Origin: Pollutimonas harenae
GTDB taxonomy: Bacteria > Pseudomonadota > Gammaproteobacteria > Burkholderiales > Burkholderiaceae_B
Direction: 5' to 3'
Length of the DNA stretch: 64,000 nucleotides
Assembly: GCF_004153685.1 (NCBI RefSeq)
Contig: NZ_SDQD01000002.1
Coordinates: 1,116,001-1,180,000 of the forward strand
A model generated the notes under the pieces. The model saw only the letters and a list, made by a program, of their open reading frames with translations, made no database searches and was not told the origin of the DNA. Shown one piece after another: positions 49,956 to 59,441 of this stretch. A program made the translations under genes and the position numbers. Position 1 is the stretch's first letter. Each line of letters begins with the position of its first letter.

Positions 49956-51373
49956 ATCAGCTTGGAATAGGTCGAAACCGTAGGCCTGCCCAAATACTTA
50001 TCGAACACCATCCCGATGGCTCGCACAAACAAGCGGCCCTTGGGAGTAATACACAAACTGTTTTCGTCCCTGACCAACAGCCCGGCTTCTTCGTATTGCG
50101 CCAGACGCTCGAGTTCGGCCTGGAAGTAACTGGCAAAATCGATGCCATGTTGTTGTTGGATAAGCGCGTAATCGAGTGGCATACTGCACATCAGGGTCAT
50201 AATGATCTGGCGCCGCAGCACATCGTCGTTAGTCAGTTTAAAGCCTCTTTCTATGGGCAGGCGACCTTCGTCGAGATGCCGGTAATAAGCATTCAGCGAG
50301 CGTACGGACGCACTATATGAGCGGCCCACCTTGCCTATGGCCGACACACCGAACCCGACCATGTCATATTCGGCACGCGTCGTATAGCCCTGAAAATTAC
50401 GATGCAGGCTTTTATCGATGCGCGCCCTGTTCAGCTCATCGTCGGGCTTGGCAAAATGATCGAGACCTATATAGATATAGCCTGCTTCCAACAGCCGCCT
50501 CATGGACATCAGGAAAATTTGCAAGCGCTCTTCTGCAGACGGGAGATCTTCGGCCTTGATAAGGCGTTGGGCCTTGAAGCGCGAGGGCAAATGCGCATAG
50601 TTGTACAAGGCGATGCGGTCGGGTGACAGACGCAGAACCTTGTCCAGAGTGTGGTCGAAACTGCCCAGTGTTTGCTTGGGCAAACCATAGATCAGATCAA
50701 TATTGACCGACTCGAAACCTGCCTGACGACTGGCGTTGAGCGCCGCTTCGACCATGGCCAGCGGCTGTATGCGATTGACAGCTGCCTGTACATCCGGATC
50801 GAAATCCTGCACGCCAAAGCTGGTACGGTTAAAACCCAGGCCCGACAGCATATTCAGGGTTTTGTCGTTGACGGTGCGCGGATCAATCTCGACGCCCAGT
50901 TCGGCATCGGGTGTGAATTCGAAGCGCTGACGCAGAGAATCCATCAGTTGCGTCAGCTCGGTAGAACTCAAAAACGTAGGCGTACCGCCCCCTAGATGCA
51001 ACTGCCCCGTCTTGCGATCCGGGCCCAGGTGGTTGGCCACCAGCTCCATTTCCTTATCCAGGTAGCGCAGGTATTCGGCCGATCGGCCGTGATCCTGGGT
51101 GATGATTTTGTTACAGGCGCAAAAGTAGCAAAGCGATTCGCAAAAGGGTAAATGGACGTAGACCGACAACAAGGGATTGCTGGTGGAATGGGAGCGCTTG
51201 GCCAGATAAGCCAAGTAGTCAGTCTCGGAAAAATCGGAATTGAATCGGTCGGCTGTGGGATACGAGGTATAGCGCGGACCGGAACTATCGAAACGCCGGA
51301 TCAAGACCTCGGAAATTTCTATGTCTGGAAACATCACAGTGTTATTGCTGACTACAGGCTGCTGGGCACTCAT
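49952..51373 (-). CDS. hemN: Oxygen-independent coproporphyrinogen III oxidase
   Basis: Radical SAM enzyme of heme synthesis without O2. 473 residues from ATG 51373, which has GGAG 8 bases upstream. The Fe-S motif is VHLPFCESLCYFCACNKI (CxxxCxxC plus C). HLGGGTPTFLSS, VEIDPRTV, SFGVQDFDPDVQAAVNRIQP and YGLPKQTLGSF follow. An FNR-type box is 120 bases upstream. It faces away from the mrp operon. Confidence 0.96.
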   Translation of the reverse strand: MSAQQPVVSNNTVMFPDIEISEVLIRRFDSSGPRYTSYPTADRFNSDFSETDYLAYLAKRSHSTSNPLLSVYVHLPFCESLCYFCACNKIITQDHGRSAEYLRYLDKEMELVANHLGPDRKTGQLHLGGGTPTFLSSTELTQLMDSLRQRFEFTPDAELGVEIDPRTVNDKTLNMLSGLGFNRTSFGVQDFDPDVQAAVNRIQPLAMVEAALNASRQAGFESVNIDLIYGLPKQTLGSFDHTLDKVLRLSPDRIALYNYAHLPSRFKAQRLIKAEDLPSAEERLQIFLMSMRRLLEAGYIYIGLDHFAKPDDELNRARIDKSLHRNFQGYTTRAEYDMVGFGVSAIGKVGRSYSASVRSLNAYYRHLDEGRLPIERGFKLTNDDVLRRQIIMTLMCSMPLDYALIQQQHGIDFASYFQAELERLAQYEEAGLLVRDENSLCITPKGRLFVRAIGMVFDKYLGRPTVSTYSKLI

Positions 51374-51492
51374 GGCCGTTCTCCGTTTGATGATACTGCG
51401 GTCACTTGGCCCTGCACGCATGGCAGGCACCATTGCATACAAGGCTAAAGTGCCCCTCAATGCTATTGTGCAAGCATGGGCCAAAAGAATTC

Positions 51493-51506
51493 TTGACCTA
51501 AGTCAA
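51493..51506. promoter_or_regulatory. FNR/Anr-type box upstream of hemN
   Basis: TTGACCTAAGTCAA, a perfect dyad TTGAC-N4-GTCAA, fitting the FNR family pattern. It lies in the divergent hemN/mrpA gap, at about 120 bases from the hemN start and 106 from mrpA. Confidence 0.7.
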
Positions 51507-51611
51507 GCAAAAATGCAATGTCTCTTGGCGTAGCTTTCTAAAAGCTGAACGCAACATATCGTATTATTAGGGCTGAGTAGTTCTCAACAAATTAAAACTC
51601 CCCCACCTCAG

Positions 51612-54548
51612 ATGTCGCTTGTATTTATTCTAGCCCTGCCATTCGTGGGCAGTATCATTGCTGCGCTATTACCCTCTAATGCTCGCAAGCTAGAGGCATG
51701 GCTGGCAGGGTTTGTGGCCGTCACCTGCAGCGTTCTGGTGCTCCTTCAGCTGCCCGGGGTATTCGGCGGACAGGTGATCAAAACCGTCACCCACTGGATG
51801 CCCAGTCTTGGCGTAGATTTCACCTTGCGCATGGATGGTTACTCATGGCTGTTTTCCATGATCATTACGACCATGGGAGCCTTGATCGTCCTGTATGCGC
51901 GCTACTACTTGTCCCCGCAAGACCCCGTCCCCCGTTTCTTTTCCTTTTTCCTCGCCTTCATGGGCTCGATGCTGGGCGTGGTGCTGTCTGGTAACCTGAT
52001 TCAACTGGTTGTGTTCTGGGAGCTCACCAGCCTCTCCTCTTTCATGCTGATTGCCTATTGGCATCACCGGCTCGACGCACGCCGTGGTGCACGCATGTCG
52101 CTGACCATCACCGGAGCCGGTGGCTTGTGCCTGCTGGGCGGAGTACTGATGCTCGGACATGTGGTGGGCAGCTACGATCTTGACGCCGTACTGGCATCGG
52201 GCGATCTGATTCGCACTCACCCCTGGTATACCGCCATTCTGGTCTTGGTCGCCCTGGGCGCCTTGAGCAAAAGCGCGCAGTTTCCTTTCCATGTATGGCT
52301 GCCAAACGCCATGGCAGCGCCAACACCCGTCTCAGCCTATCTGCATTCGGCCACCATGGTCAAAGCGGGCGTCTTTCTGCTGGCACGCTTCTGGCCAATA
52401 TTGGCAGGCACTGATGAATGGGCCTACATCATAGGGGGGGCCGGGTTGGTGTCGCTGGTACTGGGCGCCTATGCCGCAACCTTCCAGATGGACATGAAAG
52501 GCGTTCTCGCCTATTCAACCATCAGCCACCTGGGGCTGATCACACTGCTGCTGGGCATGAACAGCAAGTTGGCTCTGGTGGCTGCTGTTTTCCATATGGT
52601 CAACCATGCCACCTTCAAAGCCTCTCTGTTCATGGCGGCCGGCATTGTCGATCACGAAACCGGCACCCGCGACTTGAGCCGGCTTTCCGGGCTTTACCGC
52701 AGCATGCCGATTACTGCCACCCTTGCCATGGTGGCTGCCGCGTCGATGGCAGGGGTGCCATTGCTCAATGGTTTTCTTTCCAAAGAAATGTTCTTTGCCG
52801 AAACTGTTTTTGCAAGCGGAAATCTCTTTAGCCGTTACGGCCTGCCGATTGCCGCCGTGATCGCCAGCGCCTTTAGCGTAGCCTACTCACTACGCTTCCT
52901 GGTTCAGGTGTTTTTCGGCCCGCCGCCACGTGATCTGCCCCGCGCCCCTCATGAACCTCCCCGGCGAATGCTGATTCCCAGCGCTATTCTGGTCCTGACT
53001 TGCCTGGTGGTCGGTACCCTGCCCAGCTTCACCGTGGGTCCCTTCCTGCATAACGCAGCCTTATCCATTCTGGGCGAGGCTACGCCAGAATATGACTTGC
53101 GTGTCTGGCATGGCTTCAACCTGCCGCTGGCCATGAGCTTTCTCGCCCTTGTAGGCGGTGTACTCCTGCTCTGGCTACTGCGCCACCGGCACCGTACACG
53201 GCCAGGGATCACACCATTCATTTATCGTTTCGATGGACGCCACACTTTCGAGCTGATACTCGAAGGCCTGGATGCCCTGGCCGATTTCCTGCTTGCCTGG
53301 ACCCGGTCCTCGCGCTTGCAGCCCCAACTGCTGCTGATTGTTCTAAGCACCTTTTTTGTCGCCATGCTGCCGTTGCTGCATGGCGGTTGGTTGCAGCCCG
53401 AAGTTTCTACATCCATGGACCCATTTTTTGCACTGATGTGGGTGGCTGGCGGAGCTTGTGCAATAGGCGCCGCACGGCAGGCCAAATACCACCGCGCGGT
53501 TTCGCTGCTCCTCTCAGGCGGAGCCGGCCTGGTCACTGCCCTGACCTTTGCCTGGCTTTCTGCGCCCGACCTGGCCCTTACCCAACTGGCCGTTGAAGTC
53601 GTAACCATGGTGCTGATATTGTTGGGGCTGCGCTGGCTGCCACCCCGTGTCGAAGGCGACGACGAACAGCCCGTGCTGCAGAATAAGGTGCAAGCCTTCA
53701 TACGGCGGTTTCGCGACTTGATCATTGCCATCGTCAGTGGCGCAGGTCTGTCGGCCATTGCGTATGCTGTGCTCACACGCCCCCACCCGGCCGGCATCTC
53801 GTCGTTCTTCGTCGAACAGTCCATCCCACTGGGCGGTGGTGCCAACGTCGTCAATGTCATCCTGGTCGACTTCCGCGGTTTCGATACCTTTGGCGAAATT
53901 ACCGTGCTCGGAGTCGTCGCATTGACGGTCTATGCCTTGTTGCGCCGCTTCCGTCCACCACCCGAGACCATGAGCTTGCCCAAGGCACGCCAAAAACTTC
54001 CGCCCAAGCACAAGTTACTCGACCGATTTGCCGACCCTGATCCCACTGCTCTGGTTCCGGATGGCGTCATGAAGTTGCCCGCAGTGCTCGTGCGCCTGCT
54101 GTTACCCATTGCAGCCCTGATCTCGCTGTACTTCCTGATCCGCGGGCACAATCTGCCTGGCGGTGGATTCGTAGGCGGCCTGATCATGGCAACCGCCATC
54201 ATCCTGCAGTACATGGTGGGCGGAGTCATCTGGGTCGAAGCACGGCCTCGCATACATCCGCAATACTGGATTGCATTGGGGCTGCTGGCTGCCGGAACGG
54301 CGGCCATGTCGGTCTGGTGGGCAGCCAAACCCTTCCTGGCCGCTGTCAGTTGGGATATCGCCCTGCCGGTCGTCGGCCACGTACACCTGTCCACCGTCTT
54401 GCTATTCGATATCGGTGTGTACATGCTGGTTATAGGCGCTACGGTATTGATGCTGGTCGCACTGGCCCACCAGTCGCTCAGGCTATATCGCAAACCAGTA
54501 GCAGGCGCCTCGGCACCTGCTACCTCCGCACAAGGAAACACCCACTGA
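51612..54548 (+). CDS. mrpA: Mrp Na+/H+ antiporter, fused subunits A and B
   Basis: 978 residues. The N-terminal two thirds is the NuoL-like MrpA: FVGSIIAALLPSNARKLEAW, GVVLSGNLIQLVVFWELTSLSSFMLIAYWHH, KSAQFPFHVWLPNAMAAPTPVSAYLHSATMVKAGVFLLARFWP with the conserved Lys residues, and LLNGFLSKEMFF. The last about 300 residues contain DLALTQLAVEVVTMVLILLGLRWLP and the MrpB block LISLYFLIRGHNLPGGGFVGGLIMATAIILQYMVGGV. So A and B are one polypeptide, as in other proteobacteria. First gene of a six-gene operon with overlapping ends. Confidence 0.95.
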   Translation: MSLVFILALPFVGSIIAALLPSNARKLEAWLAGFVAVTCSVLVLLQLPGVFGGQVIKTVTHWMPSLGVDFTLRMDGYSWLFSMIITTMGALIVLYARYYLSPQDPVPRFFSFFLAFMGSMLGVVLSGNLIQLVVFWELTSLSSFMLIAYWHHRLDARRGARMSLTITGAGGLCLLGGVLMLGHVVGSYDLDAVLASGDLIRTHPWYTAILVLVALGALSKSAQFPFHVWLPNAMAAPTPVSAYLHSATMVKAGVFLLARFWPILAGTDEWAYIIGGAGLVSLVLGAYAATFQMDMKGVLAYSTISHLGLITLLLGMNSKLALVAAVFHMVNHATFKASLFMAAGIVDHETGTRDLSRLSGLYRSMPITATLAMVAAASMAGVPLLNGFLSKEMFFAETVFASGNLFSRYGLPIAAVIASAFSVAYSLRFLVQVFFGPPPRDLPRAPHEPPRRMLIPSAILVLTCLVVGTLPSFTVGPFLHNAALSILGEATPEYDLRVWHGFNLPLAMSFLALVGGVLLLWLLRHRHRTRPGITPFIYRFDGRHTFELILEGLDALADFLLAWTRSSRLQPQLLLIVLSTFFVAMLPLLHGGWLQPEVSTSMDPFFALMWVAGGACAIGAARQAKYHRAVSLLLSGGAGLVTALTFAWLSAPDLALTQLAVEVVTMVLILLGLRWLPPRVEGDDEQPVLQNKVQAFIRRFRDLIIAIVSGAGLSAIAYAVLTRPHPAGISSFFVEQSIPLGGGANVVNVILVDFRGFDTFGEITVLGVVALTVYALLRRFRPPPETMSLPKARQKLPPKHKLLDRFADPDPTALVPDGVMKLPAVLVRLLLPIAALISLYFLIRGHNLPGGGFVGGLIMATAIILQYMVGGVIWVEARPRIHPQYWIALGLLAAGTAAMSVWWAAKPFLAAVSWDIALPVVGHVHLSTVLLFDIGVYMLVIGATVLMLVALAHQSLRLYRKPVAGASAPATSAQGNTH

Positions 54549-54892
54549 TGGAAATTATCCTGTCCATTGCCATAGGCGTACTGGCTGGATCTGGTATATG
54601 GCTGCTGTTGCGGCCTCGTACCTTCCAGGTCATTATGGGCCTGACCCTGATTTCCTATGCCGTCAATCTGTTCATCTTCGCCATGGGGCGGGTTACCCTG
54701 GGCGCCCCGCCAGTCATTGATACCGGCTGGGCTGCCGATGCCAGCCAGTATGCCGACCCCTTGCCACAGGCACTGGTATTGACGGCGATTGTGATTGGTT
54801 TTGCCACCACTGCGCTGTTTCTGGTGGTGCTGCTGGCATCGCGCGGCTTATCGGATACTGACCATGTCGATGGCAGGGAGCGCCGCCAATGA
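54548..54892 (+). CDS. mrpC: Mrp antiporter subunit C
   Basis: 114 residues, NuoK-like three-helix subunit: IGVLAGSGIWLLLRPRTFQVIMGLTLISYAVNLFIFAMGR, then PLPQALVLTAIVIGFATTALFLVV. ATG 54548 overlaps the mrpA stop by one base, and its stop overlaps mrpD by 4 bases. Confidence 0.95.
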   Translation: MEIILSIAIGVLAGSGIWLLLRPRTFQVIMGLTLISYAVNLFIFAMGRVTLGAPPVIDTGWAADASQYADPLPQALVLTAIVIGFATTALFLVVLLASRGLSDTDHVDGRERRQ

Positions 54893-56523
54893 ACGGATGG
54901 TTGCAGCATTCACCCATTCTTCCCGTTGCCGTACCGCTCATGTTCGGTGCGCTCATGTTGTTGCTCAATGACTCGCATCGACGCGCACGACTGGTGCTGG
55001 GTTTTCTGTCCATTGCGGCCCAAGTCTACCTGGCCATTACCCTGTTCTGCCTATCGGCGGGCTATATTCCCAACGATTGGCCCGATGGGGTAGGCGTGTA
55101 TTTGCTGGGCGACTGGCCCGCTCCGTTCGGTATCGTCGCCGTGGTCGACCGACTTTCGACCATCATGCTGATCCTGACGGCAATACTGGGGGCCGCCACC
55201 TGGGTCTACGCCTCTGCCCGCTGGGACCGCGCGGGTGCACATTTTCATCCCTTGTTCCAGTTCCTGCTTATGGGACTGAACGGCGCCTTCCTGACAGGTG
55301 ACCTGTTCAATCTATTCGTATTTTTTGAAGTACTGCTGGCAGCATCCTACGGATTGATGCTGCACGGTTCGGGCCGCCATCGCGTTGCGGCGGGACTGCA
55401 CTATATTGCAGTCAACCTTGTGGCTTCTTTTCTGCTACTGATTGCCATGGCGCTGATCTACGGCGTCACCGGCACGCTCAACATGGCCGACCTGGCTGTG
55501 CGGGCGGGCGTACTGGCAGGTGCCGAGCGGCGTTTGTTTGAAACCGGAGCGGCCATTCTTGGCATAGCCTTCCTGATCAAGGCCGCAGCGTGGCCCCTGA
55601 ACTTCTGGCTGCCGGCAGCCTACGCCAATGCCTGTGCGCCCGTCGCTGGTATTTTTGCGATCATGACCAAGGTGGGTATCTATTCCTTGCTGCGTATAGG
55701 TTCCCTGCTTTTGCCCACCGGCGCCCCAGCTGCATTTGGTGGCGAATGGATGTTTCCCGCCGGTATGGCTACCCTGGCATTCGGAGCCATTGGCCTGCTG
55801 GCCGCTCCACAAATCGAACGCCAGGCAGGCTACTGCGTCATCATGTCATCCGGTACGCTATTTGCGGCATTGGGCATGCCTGGCGTAACGCTGACCGGAC
55901 CCGCCCTGTTTTACCTTATTAGTTCCGTACTGGCTTTGAGTGCACTGTATATGCTGCTGGAGCTCATCGAACGCACGCAATCCTTCGGTGCGGATGTGCT
56001 GGCCGTCAGTCTGGAAGCCTTCGACCTGGAAGACCCCGAGCCAGCCGACCGTTCCGATGATGTAGTCGGTGTTGCCATACCCGCCGCCATGGCCTTTCTG
56101 GGCATGTCCTACGGGTTTTGTGCACTGCTGATTATCGGCCTACCCCCTACTTCGGCGTTTGTCGGCAAGTTTGCGCTCCTGTCCGCCGCCTTGCAAACCT
56201 CGGCCACCGACACGCCATCATTGGCTGCATGGTCGCTGGTGATCGGTATGCTGGTGTCGGGGCTGATCGGCATTATTGCCCTGGGCCGCAGTGGCATACG
56301 CCTATTCTGGAGTTCAGAAGAAACCGTCACGCCGCGCCTGCGGATCAGCGAAGCCGCGCCCGTCGGCTTGCTGATATTGGCAACGATTGCTTTAGCTTTC
56401 TGGGCGGGACCCGTCATGCACCAGATGGAGCAAACCGCCAGCTATCTTGATCGCCCGGCATCCTATATCAATGCCGTACTGTCTCAAAGCCCCGACAGGT
56501 CCGTCACAGGAGGTGGCCTATGA
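54889..56523 (+). CDS. mrpD: Mrp antiporter subunit D
   Basis: 544 residues, NuoM/N-like. Blocks: FFEVLLAASYGLMLHGSG, AGLHYIAVNLVASFLLLIAMALIYGVTGTLNMADL, FLIKAAAWPLNFWLPAAYANACAPVAGIFAIMTKVGIYSLLRI with the proton-path Lys, and GLPPTSAFVGKFALLSAAL. Overlaps its neighbours by 4 bases each (ATGA). Confidence 0.95.
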   Translation: MNGWLQHSPILPVAVPLMFGALMLLLNDSHRRARLVLGFLSIAAQVYLAITLFCLSAGYIPNDWPDGVGVYLLGDWPAPFGIVAVVDRLSTIMLILTAILGAATWVYASARWDRAGAHFHPLFQFLLMGLNGAFLTGDLFNLFVFFEVLLAASYGLMLHGSGRHRVAAGLHYIAVNLVASFLLLIAMALIYGVTGTLNMADLAVRAGVLAGAERRLFETGAAILGIAFLIKAAAWPLNFWLPAAYANACAPVAGIFAIMTKVGIYSLLRIGSLLLPTGAPAAFGGEWMFPAGMATLAFGAIGLLAAPQIERQAGYCVIMSSGTLFAALGMPGVTLTGPALFYLISSVLALSALYMLLELIERTQSFGADVLAVSLEAFDLEDPEPADRSDDVVGVAIPAAMAFLGMSYGFCALLIIGLPPTSAFVGKFALLSAALQTSATDTPSLAAWSLVIGMLVSGLIGIIALGRSGIRLFWSSEETVTPRLRISEAAPVGLLILATIALAFWAGPVMHQMEQTASYLDRPASYINAVLSQSPDRSVTGGGL

Positions 56524-57008
56524 GGCGCTACCTGACACTGCTCATGCTGCCATCGGTGCTCCTGATCATTTGGCTATTGCTGAACGATTCACTTTCGATC
56601 GGACAAATTGTTCTGGGCGGCATCCTGGCTGTCCTGCTGTCGTGGGCGGCATCCGCCTTGCGCCCAGTGCGCGCGTCGCTCAAGAACATACTTGTGGCGC
56701 TACGATTGGTAAGCCATGTTGCCATCGACATTACCAAATCCAATATCGCAGTGGCGCGTATCGTCTGGCTCGGGCCTCGTTCCAACGCCACCCCGGGATT
56801 CATCAAGATTCCCCTACGCATGCATGATCCACACGGACTGGCTGCCTTGGCCTGCATTGTCACCTATACGCCTGGAACAGTCTGGTCCGATTATTCCGAG
56901 CAAGACAACATGCTGACCTTGCACGTACTCGACCTGAAAGACGAAGCGGAATGGCTGCACACCATACAGCAGCGCTATGAGCGCCCACTGATGGAGATTT
57001 TTGAATGA
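56520..57008 (+). CDS. mrpE: Mrp antiporter subunit E
   Basis: 162 residues with two N-terminal helices and a soluble C-terminal part: LLNDSLSIGQIVLGGILAVLLSW, RLVSHVAIDITKSNIAVARIVW, PGFIKIPLRMHDPHGLAALACIVTYTPGTVW, ending LHVLDLKDEAEWLHTIQQRYERPLMEIF. Overlaps mrpF by 4 bases. Confidence 0.94.
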   Translation: MRRYLTLLMLPSVLLIIWLLLNDSLSIGQIVLGGILAVLLSWAASALRPVRASLKNILVALRLVSHVAIDITKSNIAVARIVWLGPRSNATPGFIKIPLRMHDPHGLAALACIVTYTPGTVWSDYSEQDNMLTLHVLDLKDEAEWLHTIQQRYERPLMEIFE

Positions 57009-57286
57009 ACTACTTTCTATATTGGTCGACCACTTTCGCACTGGGATGCTTTGTGCTGGGCCTGGTGTTTGCTGCCGTGCGTCTGCTTCGCGGCCCTGCC
57101 GCGGTAGATCGCGTGCTGGCCCTGGATACGATGTACATCAATGGCATGCTGATCCTCCTGGTACTGGGTCTGCAATTCAACTCCAGCCTGTATTTTGATA
57201 TTGCCCTGCTGATCAGCCTGTTTGGTTTCGTGGGTGCGGTGGCTGTAGCCAAGTTTCTTCTGCGGGGCGAGGTTATAGAGCCATGA
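57005..57286 (+). CDS. mrpF: Mrp antiporter subunit F
   Basis: 93 residues, three helices: FVLGLVFAAVRLLRGPAAVDRVLALDTMYINGMLILLVLGLQ and LLISLFGFVGAVAVAKFLLRG. The RGP.. DRVLALD motif is typical of MrpF. Overlaps mrpG by 4 bases. Confidence 0.94.
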   Translation: MNYFLYWSTTFALGCFVLGLVFAAVRLLRGPAAVDRVLALDTMYINGMLILLVLGLQFNSSLYFDIALLISLFGFVGAVAVAKFLLRGEVIEP

Positions 57287-57669
57287 TGAATACGCTGCCC
57301 ATCTGGGTCTCCATTCCCGTTGCGCTGCTGCTGGTCATCAGTGGCGTGCTGACACTGACCGGCTCCTTGGGTCTTCTGCGACTGCCTACCTTCTACTCAC
57401 GCATACACGCCCCCACCCTGGGCAACACCCTGGGTGTATTTTGCGTACTGGTAGCCTCCATTTTGGTGTCTTCTGCCCTTGAGCAGCGACTGATCATTCA
57501 CCAGATACTGATCACTGTCTTTTTGGTGATCAGCTCTCCTGTGACTGCCATGCTGTTGATGAGGGCGGGTATCAAACGTAAACTGCGCGAAGAAGAGCGG
57601 CTGCTTCAGCAAGGACCAATTCCCGACCTTGCCAGCCACGAGAACAGCACAGAAGACAAACTGCCTTGA
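57283..57669 (+). CDS. mrpG: Mrp antiporter subunit G
   Basis: 128 residues, three helices: PVALLLVISGVLTLTGSLGLLRLPTFYSRIHAPTLGNTLGVFCVLVASIL and HQILITVFLVISSPVTAMLLMRAG. The RLPxFYSRIHAPT motif is the family signature. Last gene of the operon; no clear terminator follows. Confidence 0.94.
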   Translation: MMNTLPIWVSIPVALLLVISGVLTLTGSLGLLRLPTFYSRIHAPTLGNTLGVFCVLVASILVSSALEQRLIIHQILITVFLVISSPVTAMLLMRAGIKRKLREEERLLQQGPIPDLASHENSTEDKLP

Positions 57670-57796
57670 AGATGGATCAGAAATATTTACAAAAAAGAAA
57701 TGTTTGCTTACCTTGGCAACTCATCAGGCTTATATACTATTCTTAAGCCCTTCAATACCAAGAAGGACCATACATCGAATCAAAAGGAGTACGTAT

Positions 57797-58315
57797 ATGA
57801 TGCATACTCGCTCAACCATTCTAAGCCGCCAGCTATTGGCCGCCTGCGCGCTCGGCGCTTGCCTGGCCACTCCTGCAGTGTTTGCGGCCAGCAGTACCCC
57901 GGCAGACATCGAATCCCGCTATAAGCTGGACGTGCAACGCTGCAATAGTGGCCAGACCAATCAGGATAAAGCCACCTGCCTGCAAGAAGCTGGTGCTGCA
58001 CGCGCTGAAGCCAAGCGCAAACGGCTGCTAAACAGCAGTCCATCTTACGATAAAAACCAGACTCAACGCTGCAATGGCTTGCCAGCCGGCGAACGCGAAG
58101 ATTGCTTGCTACAAATGTCTGGGCAAAATACGGCAACCCAATCCACTACTACCCAGGGTAGCGTGGGTGGTGGAGGCATATTGCGTGAAACAACCATCAC
58201 AATGCCTGGTTCGCCCACTACGTCCCCCTCACCTACCGCACCGGCCACAACAACCATGCCAGCCATACCGGCTCCAGGCACTAACGTTACCCCGATGCCA
58301 GGCAGCGCCCAGTAA
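57797..58315 (+). CDS. Secreted low-complexity protein
   Basis: 172 residues. ATG 57797 (or ATG 57800) follows AAGGAG 7 bases upstream. A signal peptide, LSRQLLAACALGACLATPAVFAAS, is cleaved near residue 33. The middle part has four cysteines in two similar blocks, DVQRCNSGQTNQDKATCLQEA and TQRCNGLPAGEREDCLLQM, which look like a repeated two-Cys motif. The C-terminal 60 residues are Thr/Pro/Gly/Ser-rich (TTQGSVGGGG, TSPSPTAPATTTMP) and probably unstructured. I do not recognise a family. Confidence 0.8.
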   Translation: MMHTRSTILSRQLLAACALGACLATPAVFAASSTPADIESRYKLDVQRCNSGQTNQDKATCLQEAGAARAEAKRKRLLNSSPSYDKNQTQRCNGLPAGEREDCLLQMSGQNTATQSTTTQGSVGGGGILRETTITMPGSPTTSPSPTAPATTTMPAIPAPGTNVTPMPGSAQ

Positions 58316-58328
58316 ACTGACAACGCAA

Positions 58329-58354
58329 GGCAAGAGCTTAGTCCTGCTCTTGCC
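58329..58354. other. Hairpin at the convergent junction with the sensor kinase
   Basis: GGCAAGAGC / GCTCTTGCC, 9-bp stem with 8-base loop, lying over the last codons of the minus-strand kinase gene. No T-run on either side. It may slow convergent transcription. Confidence 0.45.
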
Positions 58355-59441
58355 GAGTCAGCCGAGCGCCAATGCGTGGTCCGGGAAACACCACGGTAAT
58401 GCGCGTGCCTGCAAACTCTGGTCGGCTGACCAGACTCCACCAAGCGCCATGGGCACGCGCAATTTCCCGAACAATCGCCAGGCCCAGGCCTGAACCACCC
58501 TCATTCGCACGGGGTGATCGATAAAATGCCTCGAATACACGTTCAGCATCATTCGGATCAATGCCCGGACCGTTATCCTCAACCGCCAGTGAAGGAGGGT
58601 TGGTGGTCACACGCAGTTTGATGGTGGTAGCACCAACGCCATAACGCAAGGCATTATCGATCAAATTGCTCAATAACTCCTCGAGCAATAATGTGTCCAC
58701 ATCGACCCAAACCGGATCGTCCGGGGCAATCAATTCCAGCTCAACATGCTTCGCACGAGCGGCCGGTATCCACTCAGCACCACTGACTCTGACCCATTCA
58801 CACAGGTCCATGCGGACAAAGCTATCTTGCGGCCGCCGGGTGCTTGGATCTGCCTTGGCCAGCACCAGTAATTGCTGTCCTAATCTGATCATGCGGTCAC
58901 TGACCGACTTGATGCGTTCCGCCCGCTCGCGCACATCGTCTGGCAAGCTGCGCGTGAGCATCAGCTCAGATTCCAGTTTCAGTCCAGTCAGGGGCGTACG
59001 CAGTTGATGCGCCGCATGGCCTATGAAGCGCTTTTGCGCCTGCATGGAGTCATCGAGTCGCAACAATAAATCGTTGAAATGCGTAACCAATGGCGCCACT
59101 TCGGTGGGTAGGCCCGCCACATCCAGCGGCTGGAGATCATCCACCGAACGCTGGCTGATTTCCAGAGAAAGCCGGTTAATGGAAGCCAGGCCAGAACGTA
59201 CGCCCGAGATCAGCACCCAGGCAAAAATGGAAACCAGGACTATCTGACTGAAAATCATGGTCCAGAAAATATCGCGCAGCAGCCATGCATCAAAATTGAT
59301 TTTGCGCGTCATGACCCAGGTCGCCCCAAGGTCGAGAACCACGAGCACAATAACGGCCGGAAAGAGGCGCAGGACCAGATGACGCGCCAGCGAACCTCGC
59401 GGCGGAAAAGCCGCAAGCAACTTATCCAGCACTTTCCACAT
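58338..59441 (-). CDS. Two-component sensor histidine kinase (TctE/QseC type)
   Basis: 367 residues from ATG 59441, overlapping the end of the response regulator by 20 bases. It has two membrane helices (LVLRLFPAVIVLVVLDLGATWV and IFWTMIFSQIVLVSIFAWVLI) with very little periplasmic loop between them, a HAMP-like segment, the phospho-acceptor HAAHQLRTPLTGLKLESELML, the N box NLIDNALRYG, DNGPGIDPND and GSGLGLAIVREIARAHG. The very short periplasmic loop suggests sensing within the membrane rather than of a periplasmic ligand. The TctE likeness is tentative. Confidence 0.92.
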   Translation of the reverse strand: MWKVLDKLLAAFPPRGSLARHLVLRLFPAVIVLVVLDLGATWVMTRKINFDAWLLRDIFWTMIFSQIVLVSIFAWVLISGVRSGLASINRLSLEISQRSVDDLQPLDVAGLPTEVAPLVTHFNDLLLRLDDSMQAQKRFIGHAAHQLRTPLTGLKLESELMLTRSLPDDVRERAERIKSVSDRMIRLGQQLLVLAKADPSTRRPQDSFVRMDLCEWVRVSGAEWIPAARAKHVELELIAPDDPVWVDVDTLLLEELLSNLIDNALRYGVGATTIKLRVTTNPPSLAVEDNGPGIDPNDAERVFEAFYRSPRANEGGSGLGLAIVREIARAHGAWWSLVSRPEFAGTRITVVFPGPRIGARLTRQEQD

